Positions 19,400 to 27,789 of a stretch of DNA of 64,000 bases are shown here, piece by piece. This DNA is from Nitrospirota bacterium (lineage in GTDB: Bacteria > Nitrospirota > UBA9217): the NCBI GenBank assembly GCA_020052615.1, contig JAGVOT010000054.1, positions 1-64,000 of the forward strand. The letters are read 5' to 3'. Each line of letters starts with the position of its first letter. Position 1 is the stretch's first letter. Position numbers and translations under genes: made by a program. The notes under the pieces are model-generated. The model was not told the DNA's origin. It saw only the letters and a program-made list of their open reading frames with translations, and ran no database searches.

Positions 19400-20542
19400 A
19401 TGAAATCAATCGACGAAAAATACATGACCATGGCCCTGAGGTTGGCCGCCCGGGCTGCGGGACGGACGAGCCCGAACCCCCTGGTCGGTGCCGTGGTGGT
19501 CAAGAACGGCCGCGTGGTCGCAAAGGGCTGGCACAAGAAAGCCGGCGAGCCCCATGCCGAGGCGATCGCGCTTGCCAAGGCCGGAAAGGCGGCACAGGGC
19601 GCCACGCTCTATGTGACGCTCGAACCGTGTTCCCACACGAACAAACGGACGCCGCCCTGTACCCCCCTGGTCATACAGAGCGGCGTGAAACGCGTGGTCA
19701 TTGCCATGATCGATCCGAACCCGAAGGTGTCCGGCGGCGGAATCAAGGCGATCAGGAAGGCGGGCATCGAGGTCGTCACGGGCGTCCTGGAATCGGAGGC
19801 CCGGATCCTGAACGAGGCGTTCATAAAACATGTCGCGAAGAAGGTCCCTTTCGTCACGCTCAAGGTCGCGCAGACGCTTGACGGCAGGATCGCGACGGCG
19901 ACGGGCGAGTCGAAATGGATCACGGGCGAACGGGAGCGGGAGGAGGGGCACCGTCTCCGGGACCGGAACGACGCCATTCTGGTCGGCATCAACACGGTCC
20001 TGAAGGACGACCCGGCGCTCACCGCGCGGATCCCCGGAGGGCGCGACCCGATCCGGGTCATTGTCGACAGCAGGCTGCGCATCCCGCTGGCCGCGAAGGT
20101 GTTGACCCAGCGCTCACCGGCAAGGACCATTGTTGCTACGCTTACGAGCGCTCCGAAGACAAAGGTGAACAAGATCCAGGCCGCCGGTGCGGATATCCTC
20201 TTCGCAAAGAGCGAGAAAGGCCGCGTCAGTCTTCGTGATCTCATGGGCCAGCTCGGCAGGAGGGGGATCATGTCCGTCCTGATCGAGGGCGGCGCGGAGA
20301 TCAACGCGTCGGCGCTCAAGGCCGGCATCGTCGATAAGATCATAGCCATCATCGCGCCCACGCTCATGACCGGCAGGGACTCGCTCTGCTCCATCGGCGG
20401 GGTTTCGCCGGCGAGGCTGAGCCAGGCGGTCCATATCGGCGGCGTTTCGACGCGCGTGATCGATCGGGACCTGATCGTTGAGGGATATGTGTTGAAGAAG
20501 GCAGGGGGGAAGGCGGGAAGAGGGCGGGAAGTGGTTCGATAA
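19400..20542 (+). CDS. ribD: Riboflavin biosynthesis bifunctional deaminase/reductase
   Basis: 380-residue RibD: N-terminal pyrimidine deaminase (1-145) with zinc ligands in PHAEAIAL (His52, Glu54) and YVTLEPCSHTNKRTPPC (Cys77, Cys87), then a DHFR-like reductase domain (150-365) with TLDGRIATATGESKWITG and LIEGGAEINASALKAG. It converts the GTP cyclohydrolase II product in flavin synthesis. ATG 19400 gives the canonical N-terminus. No FMN riboswitch is visible upstream. The last few residues are Gly/Arg-rich and degenerate. Confidence 0.93.
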   Translation: MKSIDEKYMTMALRLAARAAGRTSPNPLVGAVVVKNGRVVAKGWHKKAGEPHAEAIALAKAGKAAQGATLYVTLEPCSHTNKRTPPCTPLVIQSGVKRVVIAMIDPNPKVSGGGIKAIRKAGIEVVTGVLESEARILNEAFIKHVAKKVPFVTLKVAQTLDGRIATATGESKWITGEREREEGHRLRDRNDAILVGINTVLKDDPALTARIPGGRDPIRVIVDSRLRIPLAAKVLTQRSPARTIVATLTSAPKTKVNKIQAAGADILFAKSEKGRVSLRDLMGQLGRRGIMSVLIEGGAEINASALKAGIVDKIIAIIAPTLMTGRDSLCSIGGVSPARLSQAVHIGGVSTRVIDRDLIVEGYVLKKAGGKAGRGREVVR

Positions 20543-20620
20543 ACTCACCACGGTGAGCAACGTCGAACCGGTAGGATGGACGAGCGCTCGGACCTTTCCG
20601 TTCAGGGGCCTTTCAGAGCT

Positions 20621-21298
20621 ATGCAGATCACCGTTCACGACATCACGAATGCACTGGCCACGCATGAGATCACGCACGTCCTCCTCGACATGGACGGCAC
20701 GCTCCTGGACAAGTACTTCGACGACTACTTCTGGGAGCATCTGGTCCCCGAGCGATACGCCGACAAGCACAAGATCACCTTTGGAAAGGCGAGAGAGGAA
20801 CTCCTCGCAAAGTACAAATCCCACGAAGAGACGCTGAACTGGACGGATATCGACTTCTGGTCGCACGAACTGGGCCTCGATATCCTGGCGCTCAAAGAGC
20901 AGATCCGCCATCTTGTCGAGGTCCACCCCCACGTTGAAAATTTCCTCCAGCTGATGCGGTCGCGCGGGAAAAAGGTGCATATTGCCACGAACGCCCATGA
21001 CAAGGTCCTGGCCCTGAAGCTCCGGAAGACGGAGATCGGAAAGTACCTGACCGGCGCGATCACGTCCGCCGAGATAGGCTTCCCGAAAGAGAAGCTGGAA
21101 TTCTGGAAGCGTGCTGAGAAAAAGATCGGCTTTCGCCGGGAGAACACCCTGTTCGTCGACGACACCCTGGCCGTGCTCAGGACGGCAGAACAGTACGGCA
21201 TCAGGTACATCGTTTACAAAGCAAAGGGGAATTCGAAGGTCCCGCCCGGCAACAGCCGGGACTTTGCGACGGTCATGGACTTCAACGAATTGATGTAG
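20621..21298 (+). CDS. HAD-superfamily hydrolase, YrfG-like nucleotidase
   Basis: 225-residue HAD phosphatase. Motif I is LLDMDGTLLDKYFDDYFW, motif II THE-like IATNAHD, motif III GFPKEK and motif IV LFVDDTLAVL. The FDxYFW sequence after motif I and ETLNW are shared with E. coli YrfG, a GMP/IMP 5'-nucleotidase, so a purine nucleotidase role is likely. ATG 20621 is preferred to an upstream in-frame start at 20576. It lies between ribD and selD; any functional link is not evident. Confidence 0.82.
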   Translation: MQITVHDITNALATHEITHVLLDMDGTLLDKYFDDYFWEHLVPERYADKHKITFGKAREELLAKYKSHEETLNWTDIDFWSHELGLDILALKEQIRHLVEVHPHVENFLQLMRSRGKKVHIATNAHDKVLALKLRKTEIGKYLTGAITSAEIGFPKEKLEFWKRAEKKIGFRRENTLFVDDTLAVLRTAEQYGIRYIVYKAKGNSKVPPGNSRDFATVMDFNELM

Positions 21299-21308
21299 CT
21301 AACTAATC

Positions 21309-21339
21309 ATGACACTCCCGTTCGGTCTTCTGTTATAAT
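21309..21339 (+). promoter_or_regulatory. Candidate selD promoter
   Basis: A perfect TATAAT (21334-21339) lies 44 bp upstream of the selD start. The best -35 is ATGACA (21309-21314) with a long 19-bp spacer. Confidence 0.45.
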
Positions 21340-21382
21340 GAGGGTTAAACGGCGGAGTACCTATTACAACTAAGGAAGGAAC

Positions 21383-22435
21383 ATGGCCTTGTTCTGGAAA
21401 AAGAAGACATTGACCAGCATGTCCCGCACCTGCGGCTGAGCGGCGAAGATCGGTCCGGCGGACCTGTCGGACGTGCTCTCTTCGATCTGTCCCGTTCATA
21501 ACCCGAACCTGCTGGTAGGGTTCGAAACGAGCGACGACGCGGCCGTGTACCGCGTCTCGCCCGACGTGGCGATCATCAGTACCGTGGACTTCATCACGCC
21601 GCCGGTGGACGATCCTGTCTGGTTCGGCAGGATCGCGGCCGCGAACGCCCTGTCGGACGTCTATGCCATGGGGGGGAAGCCGCTGGTGGCCCTCAACCTG
21701 GTCATGTACCCGTCGAAAAAGCTCGATATGGGGATCCTGAAGGGGATCCTGACCGGCGGCTTCGAGAAGGTCCAGGAGGCGGGGGCAGCGCTGGCAGGCG
21801 GGCATTCGGTCGATGATCTGGAGCCGAAGTACGGCCTTGCCGTGACCGGCAGCGTCCATCCCGACAAGGTGCTCACCAACGCCAATGCAAAGCCCGGCGA
21901 CGCCCTGATACTCACCAAACCGCTCGGAACAGGCGTGCTGTTCAACGCCTGCCGTTCGAAGAAGCTCCCGCTTCGCGACCTCGAAGCCATCCTTCCCAAG
22001 ATCGCCATGTTGAACAAGGCCGCCATGGAGTCCGCCCTCGCCTATGATGTGCATTCCTGCACGGACATCACCGGATTCGGCATCCTGGGCCATACCTTTG
22101 AGATGGCCAAAGGGAGCAAGGTCAGGATCGAACTCACCTATGAGCTGCTGCCTTTCCATCCCCACGCCCTCGACATGTACCGCAGGGGCGAGACGACGGG
22201 GAGCAATAAAGCGAACCGCGAGATTGTTGAAGGTTTCTGGAAGAAAAAGCGGCAGATGAGCCGCGACGAGGAAGAACTGCTCTTGGATCCACAGACCTCA
22301 GGCGGGCTCTTGTACTCGCTCCCTGCTTCGCAGGCCGAGGAACTGGTGAAGAAGCTCAGGCTTGCCGGCGTGGAGGATGCTCGTATTGTCGGCGAGGTTT
22401 TTTCCGCAGATAGACCTGCCGTGGTGATCCGCTAA
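21383..22435 (+). CDS. selD: Selenide, water dikinase (SelD), itself a selenoprotein (in-frame TGA)
   Basis: Makes selenophosphate from selenide and ATP for Sec-tRNA and selenouridine synthesis. Starting at ATG 21383 behind AAGGAAGG, the frame meets TGA at 21437-21439 and then runs openly to 22435, giving 350 residues with Sec19. The context RTCG-Sec-AAKIGPADL matches the catalytic Cys/Sec of SelD exactly. Downstream landmarks include DDAAVY, DFITPPVDDPVWFGRIAAAN, ALAGGHSVDD and DPQTSGGLL. A start after the TGA, such as 21473, would delete the catalytic residue. A hairpin follows the TGA. Confidence 0.93.
21448..21468 (+). promoter_or_regulatory. Candidate bacterial SECIS hairpin in selD
   Basis: GATCGGTCC, loop GGC, GGACCTGTC: a stem with one mismatch and one G-U pair, beginning 9 nt after the TGA. 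Its position fits the SelB-binding SECIS of bacterial selenoprotein mRNAs. Confidence 0.55.
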
Positions 22436-22563
22436 GGACTGTTCCCTCTCTGTCTTTCGCTCCATTGTTTTTCGTCTTGATAATTCGCTGTTCACATGAT
22501 ATGCTTTTTGTGCTCACATCCTGATCCTAGAGAACAGAATCCGGCACTTTTTGGAGGTGGACC

Positions 22564-23538
22564 ATGATGAACAAGGTCGTACGTGTGCTTCTGTGTTTTG
22601 CGTTTTTCGGTGTGTCGCTGGCGAATGCGGAACAGTATCCTTCAAAAGTGATCACCATCATCGTACCGTACTCGGCCGGCGGACCGACCGACACGGTTGC
22701 CCGGCTCGTCGGCAAGGCCATGAGCGGACCGCTCAAGACGCAGATGATCATTGAGAACGTCGAAGGAGCGGGAGGCACGATCGCCGGAACCAAGGCAGCC
22801 GGATCTGCGCCTGACGGCTACACGCTGTTCCTTCACCACATTGGCATGTCCACGGCCCCGGCGCTTTACCGCAAACTGCCCTTCGATCCCCAGAAGGACT
22901 TCGAGCCCATCGGGCTGATCGGCGACGTGCCGATGACCCTCGTGGCAAGGAAGGATTTTCCCGCCAAGGACATGAAGGAACTCATCGCCTATGTGAAGGC
23001 CAACAAGGATAAGGTGAACCTGGCGAATGCGGGGCTCGGCGCCGCGTCGCACCTCTGCGGCATGCTCTTCATGTCGGCGCTCCAGACGGAGTTCACAACG
23101 ATACCGTATAAAGGCACCGGCCCGGCCATGAACGACCTCCTCGGCGGCCAGGTGGACTTCATGTGCGACCAGACCACGAATACCACGAGCCACATCAAGG
23201 CCGGCAAGGTCAAGGTCTACGGCGTGACGACCAGGAAGCGCGTTGCCTCGCTGCCCGACGTGCCGACCCTGCAGGAGTCCGGCCTGCCGGGCTTCGAGGT
23301 GGCCGTCTGGAACGGGCTGTACGCGCCGAAGAACACCCCGAAGGCGGTCATCGACACGCTGGCGAAGGCGCTGCAGCAGGCGCTGACCGACCCGTCGCTG
23401 ATCCAGCGGTTCGCCGAACTCGGCACCGACGTTGCCACGAAGGACCGTGCGACGCCCGAGGCGCTGCGCGCCCAATTGAAGTCGGAGACCGAGAAGTGGG
23501 GCCCGATCATCAAGAAGGCGGGCGTGTACGCGGATTAA
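22564..23538 (+). CDS. Tripartite tricarboxylate transporter substrate-binding protein (TctC/Bug family)
   Basis: 324-residue periplasmic receptor. Signal peptide 1-22 (hydrophobic VLLCFAFFGVSLANA, cleavage before EQYPS). Bug-family signatures: YSAGGPTDTVARL, GAGGTIAGTKAA, APDGYTLF, the YKGTGPAMNDLLGGQVD loop and RVASLPDVPTLQESG. It delivers a carboxylate substrate to the TctAB membrane complex encoded next; the substrate cannot be deduced. GGAGGT precedes the ATG. A strong hairpin separates it from tctB, which may let the receptor be made in excess. Confidence 0.92.
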   Translation: MMNKVVRVLLCFAFFGVSLANAEQYPSKVITIIVPYSAGGPTDTVARLVGKAMSGPLKTQMIIENVEGAGGTIAGTKAAGSAPDGYTLFLHHIGMSTAPALYRKLPFDPQKDFEPIGLIGDVPMTLVARKDFPAKDMKELIAYVKANKDKVNLANAGLGAASHLCGMLFMSALQTEFTTIPYKGTGPAMNDLLGGQVDFMCDQTTNTTSHIKAGKVKVYGVTTRKRVASLPDVPTLQESGLPGFEVAVWNGLYAPKNTPKAVIDTLAKALQQALTDPSLIQRFAELGTDVATKDRATPEALRAQLKSETEKWGPIIKKAGVYAD

Positions 23539-23566
23539 GACGGGAATATCATTTTTTTACAATAAC

Positions 23567-23644
23567 TGACGACACGGAAAAGGCTATGAAGGAGCGTGCT
23601 CTTTCATAGCCTTTTCGGCTCTTCTCTGTGTCCTCAGTGTCCTG
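23567..23644 (+). other. Strong hairpin inside the TctCBA operon
   Basis: GAAAAGGCTATGAAGGAGC pairs with GCTCTTTCATAGCCTTTTC (core 23577-23617), flanked by weaker outer arms (ACTGACGACAC and GTGTCCTCAGT). It may act as a partial terminator or as 3' protection of the tctC message. Confidence 0.7.
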
Positions 23645-23668
23645 GTTGACGCAATTGCAGGGGAGAAC

Positions 23669-24124
23669 ATGGCACTGCGTAATCCCAAAGACTTCTGGAC
23701 CGGCATCATCTATGTCGCGGTCGGCACGCTGTTCATCGTTATTGCACGAGACTATACGATGGGCACGGCGCTCAAAATGGGGCCGGCCTATTTCCCCACG
23801 ATCCTGAGCGTCCTGCTGATCCTGATCGGATGCGCCTCGCTCGTCCGTTCGTTCATCAAACCGGGCAGCCCCATCGGCGGTCTTGCGATCAAGGGACTGC
23901 TCATCGTCAGCGTCTCCATCATCCTCTTCGGTCTTCTCCTGCGCAGCGCCGGCCTGATCATCGCGCTGCCCCTGCTCGTTGTCGGCAGCGCTGCGGCCAG
24001 CAGCAGGTTCACCTGGCGGTATTCGATCGTCCTTGCGGCGGGGCTTACCGTGTTCTGCTGGCTAGTCTTCCTGAAGGGGCTCGGCGTTCCCATCCCGCTC
24101 CTGGGCCCCTGGTTCGGCAGATAA
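23669..24124 (+). CDS. Tripartite tricarboxylate transporter small membrane subunit TctB
   Basis: 151-residue protein with about four transmembrane helices. The pattern DFWTGIIYVAVGTLFIVIA at the N-terminus, MGPAYFPTILSVLLILIG and the terminal FLKGLGVPIPLLGPWF are typical of TctB. It forms the membrane complex with TctA, whose gene starts 1 bp after its stop codon. GGGGAG precedes the ATG. Confidence 0.9.
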   Translation: MALRNPKDFWTGIIYVAVGTLFIVIARDYTMGTALKMGPAYFPTILSVLLILIGCASLVRSFIKPGSPIGGLAIKGLLIVSVSIILFGLLLRSAGLIIALPLLVVGSAAASSRFTWRYSIVLAAGLTVFCWLVFLKGLGVPIPLLGPWFGR

Positions 24125-24125
24125 C

Positions 24126-25628
24126 ATGGACCTTCTCTCCAATCTCGGACTCGGCCTTGCGACCGCGGTGACGCCGGAGAACCTGCTCTACTGTCTGGCA
24201 GGCGTGTTCCTGGGCACGCTGATCGGCGTTCTGCCTGGTCTCGGGCCCACGGCGACGATCGCCATGCTCCTGCCGGTCACCTTCACCCTTCCGCCGGTCT
24301 CGGCGCTGATCATGCTGGCGGGCATCTATTACGGATCGCAGTACGGCGGGTCCACGACCTCCATCCTGGTCAATGTGCCCGGCGAGGCCGCATCGGTGGT
24401 CACGACCCTGGACGGATACCAGATGGCGCGGCAGGGCCGCGCGGGGGTCGCGCTGGCAACGTCGGCCATCTCCTCCTTCTTCGCGGGGACCGTCGCGACC
24501 TGCCTCTTGGCGCTCTTCGCGCCGCCGCTCGCCGAACTGGCTCTCAAGTTCGGACCTTCAGAATACTTCTCGCTCATGGTGCTCGGCCTGCTTGCCTCCG
24601 TGGTCCTGGCGCAGGGTTCGCTGCTCCATGCCGTGGGCATGGTCGTGCTGGGCCTGCTGCTGGGCCTGATCGGAACGGACGTCAATTCCGGCGTCCGGCG
24701 GTTCACCTTCGATGTCCCGCAGCTCGCCGACGGCATCGGGTTCGTGGTGGTCGCCATGGGCATGTTCGGACTAGCCGAGATCATCCGGAACCTGGGGTGC
24801 GAGGACTGCCGGTCGGTCGAGGTGCCGAAGATCACGAGCCTGATGCCGACGCGGGAGGACTGGAAGCGCATGGTCCCCTCGATCCTGCGGGGCACGACCA
24901 TCGGGTCCCTGCTCGGCATCCTGCCCGGGAGCGGATCGATCCTGGGCGCCTTTGCCGCCTATTCCATCGAGAAGAAGATCTCGAAGCACGGGGCCGGGTT
25001 CGGCAAAGGCATGATCGAGGGCGTCGCCGCTCCCGAGTCGGCGAACAACGCGGGCGCACAGACGTCCTTCATCCCCATGCTGACGCTCGGCATTCCGTCG
25101 AACCCGGTGATGGCGCTCATGGTCGGCGCGATGATCATCCAGGGGATCTCGCCCGGTCCGTCGGTCATGACCGACCAGCCGGCACTCTTCTGGGGCATCA
25201 TCGCCTCCATGTGGATCGGCAACCTCTTCCTGATCATCCTGAACCTTCCGATGATCGGCATGTGGGTGCGCATCGCCACGGTGCCGTACCATCATTTGTT
25301 CCCCACCATCCTCGTCTTCTGCGGAATCGGGGTATTCAGCCTCAAGAACACCGAGTTCGATATATTCTTCATGGCGATCTTCGGATTGCTGGGCTACCTC
25401 TTTACCAAGCTGGACTGCGAGCCCGCGCCGATGCTTCTCGCGTTCATCCTTGGCCCGCTGATGGAGGAGTACCTGCGCCGGGCCATGCTGCTGTCGCGCG
25501 GCGACTGGACCGTTTTCTTCACGCGGCCCATCAGCGCGACCTTGCTGTCGCTGGGACTCCTTGCCATCATTGCCGCGAGCCTCCCGGCGCTGGTCAGGAA
25601 GCGGGACGAGGCCTTCCGAAAGGATTGA
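24126..25628 (+). CDS. Tripartite tricarboxylate transporter large membrane subunit TctA
   Basis: 500-residue, roughly 12-helix permease, the usual size. The family motifs LPGLGPTATIAMLLP, YYGSQYGGSTTSIL and NVPGEAASVVTTLDGY are near the N-terminus; GILPGSGSILGAF and PESANNAGAQTSFIPML are in the second inverted repeat. It provides the ion-coupled transport path for substrate delivered by TctC. It starts directly after tctB, so translation is coupled. No regulator gene is adjacent. Confidence 0.95.
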   Translation: MDLLSNLGLGLATAVTPENLLYCLAGVFLGTLIGVLPGLGPTATIAMLLPVTFTLPPVSALIMLAGIYYGSQYGGSTTSILVNVPGEAASVVTTLDGYQMARQGRAGVALATSAISSFFAGTVATCLLALFAPPLAELALKFGPSEYFSLMVLGLLASVVLAQGSLLHAVGMVVLGLLLGLIGTDVNSGVRRFTFDVPQLADGIGFVVVAMGMFGLAEIIRNLGCEDCRSVEVPKITSLMPTREDWKRMVPSILRGTTIGSLLGILPGSGSILGAFAAYSIEKKISKHGAGFGKGMIEGVAAPESANNAGAQTSFIPMLTLGIPSNPVMALMVGAMIIQGISPGPSVMTDQPALFWGIIASMWIGNLFLIILNLPMIGMWVRIATVPYHHLFPTILVFCGIGVFSLKNTEFDIFFMAIFGLLGYLFTKLDCEPAPMLLAFILGPLMEEYLRRAMLLSRGDWTVFFTRPISATLLSLGLLAIIAASLPALVRKRDEAFRKD

Positions 25629-25678
25629 CCGCGTTACGGCGTCAACGATCATTCTTGAACAACATTTTGACACTGATC

Positions 25679-25756
25679 AAATCGGATAAGAGCCGGATAA
25701 GGGCGGATTTATTACGTTATACATTTATCCGATTTTATCCGGTGTTAATCCGCTTC
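25679..25756. repeat. Imperfect inverted repeat after tctA
   Basis: The left arm ATCGGATAAGAGCCGGATAA and the reverse complement of the right arm, AGCGGATTAACACCGGATAA, align over about 32 bp. Built from the repeated word CCGGATAA. Noncoding; it might also serve as a weak terminator for the operon. Confidence 0.55.
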
Positions 25757-25815
25757 TTCCGTGTCTAAATGCTTTTTTCAGGTTAATTGTTCCATGGTTG
25801 TCGGGAACCGCCCGT

Positions 25816-26256
25816 ATGATAAGCTATCACGAAATATCCACGGCCGATCCTGAATACGCCCTGGAGAAGGAACTGAGGGACAGGGTCCTGCGAAGGCCCC
25901 TGGGCCTCAGGCTGTCGGAGGACGATCTCCGCGGGGAGGACGAGCAGGTCCACCTGGCGGCCATGGATGACCGGGGCAGGGTGATCGGCTGTGTGCTGGT
26001 CGCCTTTTCCGGGAACGCCGCGAAGGTGCGGCAGCTTGCGGTCGAAGAGGCGTCCCGGGCCAGGGGGGTCGGGGTCGGGCTCATGAAGCGGGCGGAACAG
26101 GCCATCCTTGCCCGGAACATCCGGACGGTGACGCTCCACGGCCGCGTAACGGCCCGCGGTTTTTTTGAGAAACTGGGCTATACAGCGGTTTCCGATGTCT
26201 TTACCGAGGTCACGATCCCCCATCTCAAGATGCAAAAAAACCTTACAGGAGGATGA
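25816..26256 (+). CDS. GNAT-family N-acetyltransferase
   Basis: 146-residue acetyl-CoA-dependent acetyltransferase. The core motif A is VRQLAVEEASRARGVGVGLM, with the acetyl-CoA pyrophosphate loop in RARGVGVG; motif B is TVTLHGRVTARGFFEKLGY. The N-terminal ALEKELRDRVLRRPLGL pattern resembles ElaA/YitI-type acetyltransferases. ATG 25816 is used. Its stop overlaps the first in-frame ATG of the next (selenoprotein) gene, suggesting coupling. The substrate is unknown. Confidence 0.85.
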   Translation: MISYHEISTADPEYALEKELRDRVLRRPLGLRLSEDDLRGEDEQVHLAAMDDRGRVIGCVLVAFSGNAAKVRQLAVEEASRARGVGVGLMKRAEQAILARNIRTVTLHGRVTARGFFEKLGYTAVSDVFTEVTIPHLKMQKNLTGG

Positions 26257-26258
26257 AG

Positions 26259-26504
26259 ATGCTTATCCGGCTCTACTTCAACGACCCCCAGGGCGGACGG
26301 TGAGATCACATCAGTTCCGTGGTCACGGAACTGAAAAAGAAGCATGGGTATGACGTCGAGATCGTCAAGAAGTCGTCCTTCGGTCTGATGCAGCGGATGT
26401 CCCTGCCGAAGTTCCCCTCCGTCGAGATCGACGGTCAGGTCGTCTTCGAGGGCTGCGACATCTCCGAGGAGCAGCTCGAGGCCGCGATCAAACAGAGGTC
26501 CTGA
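26259..26504 (+). CDS. Thioredoxin-fold selenoprotein (in-frame TGA)
   Basis: Read through TGA 26301-26303, this frame encodes an 81-residue protein with Sec15 in GGR-Sec-DHI. The layout is a small thioredoxin fold: strand MLIRLYF, Sec at the head of helix 1, strand YDVEIVK, a cis-Pro-like FPSVEIDG (Pro53), strand VVFEGC, and a last helix. The resolving Cys of a CxxU motif is replaced by Gly12, leaving Cys66 as the only other thiol. ATG 26259 lies six bases after AGGAGG; the ATG at 26253 is too close. A near-perfect SECIS-like hairpin follows. Without Sec the 14-codon stub would be meaningless, and the downstream frame lacks its first strand. Confidence 0.85.
26312..26333 (+). promoter_or_regulatory. 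SECIS-like hairpin with GGUC loop
   Basis: CAGTTCCG, loop TGGTCA, CGGAACTG: a perfect 8-bp stem (two more loop pairs are possible) starting 8 nt after the TGA. The apical loop contains GGUC, as in the E. coli fdhF SECIS recognised by SelB. Confidence 0.75.
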
Positions 26505-26566
26505 CCGGCGAAGGGGTATGACGAAAATCATATCATGCGCGCCGGCGCGATGGTATACTTCTTTCC

Positions 26567-27571
26567 ATGCATGGTTCCCAACGCTCCATCCGCACGATCC
26601 GGTACGCCGTCCAGATCGCGTTCCTGCTGATCACCCTCTCTGCCGGCTGGGAGTTCCATCAGTTCGTGCTCCACTTCGAGGAACCCGGCAGGCCCTTTGT
26701 CACCCGCCCGCCTTCGGTGGACGCCTATCTTCCCATCGGCGCGCTCATGGCCTTCAAGTACTTCGTCATGACCGGCACCGTGGAGCCCATCCATCCGTCG
26801 GGCCTCATCCTGTTCATCGCCATCATCGGCGTTTCGCTGCTGCTCAAAAAGGGGTTTTGCGGCTGGATCTGCCCGGTCGGCACCGTCTCCCAGTATGCCT
26901 GGATGGCCGGCGAGAAGATCTTCGGCAGGAACTTCCGGATCGAGCAGTACGCCGACATCGGCCTCCGGTCCATCAAATACGTCATCCTTTCCCTCTTCTT
27001 CTGGGTGATCGTCGTTGCCATGGGAACCACGATGATCTCCATGTTCTTCATGTCCGACTACTATCTCGTGGCGGACGTCAAGATGCTGAAGTTCTTCACC
27101 GACATGACCAGCCTGACCTTCTGGGTGCTTGCCGGACTCGTCGTACTGTCGGTGCTCTATAAGAATTTCTGGTGCCGTTACCTCTGCCCCTACGGCGCGC
27201 TCCTCGGCATCATCAGCAGGTGGAGCCCGCTCAAGATACGCAGGAACGAGGAGAAGTGCATCCACTGCCACGCCTGCACGAAGGCCTGCCCCGCGCTCAT
27301 CGACGTGGAGAAGAAGGATGTCGTCAAATCCGGGGAGTGCTTCGGCTGCATGACCTGCGTGAGCCGCTGCCCGTCGCCGGGCGCACTCGATATGACCGTA
27401 AAGGCCGGAGGGAACGTCCGGGTCCTGCGGCCCTATCTCTATCCCCTTCTCCTCGTCGTCCTGCTCTATCTTGTCATCGGCATCGGCATGCTCACGGGTA
27501 ACTGGCATTCCCAAATCCCCTACGAGCAGTACCAGCGTCTCATTCCCGAGGTCAATAAGCTTTCGCACTGA
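26567..27571 (+). CDS. NapH-like 4Fe-4S membrane protein
   Basis: 334-residue polytopic ferredoxin-like protein. About five or six transmembrane helices carry the NapH/CcoG-type loops CGWICPVGTVSQY and CRYLCPYGALLG. A cytoplasmic domain then has two 4Fe-4S cluster motifs, CIHCHACTKACP (about 228-239) and CFGCMTCVSRCP (about 257-268). A final helix precedes a short tail. It probably passes quinol electrons across or along the membrane to a soluble or periplasmic partner. It lies 62 bp downstream of the selenoprotein gene, which could be that partner; this is inference. Confidence 0.85.
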   Translation: MHGSQRSIRTIRYAVQIAFLLITLSAGWEFHQFVLHFEEPGRPFVTRPPSVDAYLPIGALMAFKYFVMTGTVEPIHPSGLILFIAIIGVSLLLKKGFCGWICPVGTVSQYAWMAGEKIFGRNFRIEQYADIGLRSIKYVILSLFFWVIVVAMGTTMISMFFMSDYYLVADVKMLKFFTDMTSLTFWVLAGLVVLSVLYKNFWCRYLCPYGALLGIISRWSPLKIRRNEEKCIHCHACTKACPALIDVEKKDVVKSGECFGCMTCVSRCPSPGALDMTVKAGGNVRVLRPYLYPLLLVVLLYLVIGIGMLTGNWHSQIPYEQYQRLIPEVNKLSH

Positions 27572-27789
27572 CCGCATCCTCCCTTCAGTCCAAGTCTGAT
27601 ATACTGACCTCAGGTGAGCATCCGCAGGTGCGGACGAAAGTCCAACAATCGAGGTACATCCGCGCCGCGAAGAAGAACAACACGAAAAAACGAAATTTCC
27701 GCAGTAGGCAAAACAAGGATGCAGGATTTCACAGCGTTCTCTGCGGCAAGACGTATGACCATGTTTTCCTGCCGAAAAAGGGGAGGATC

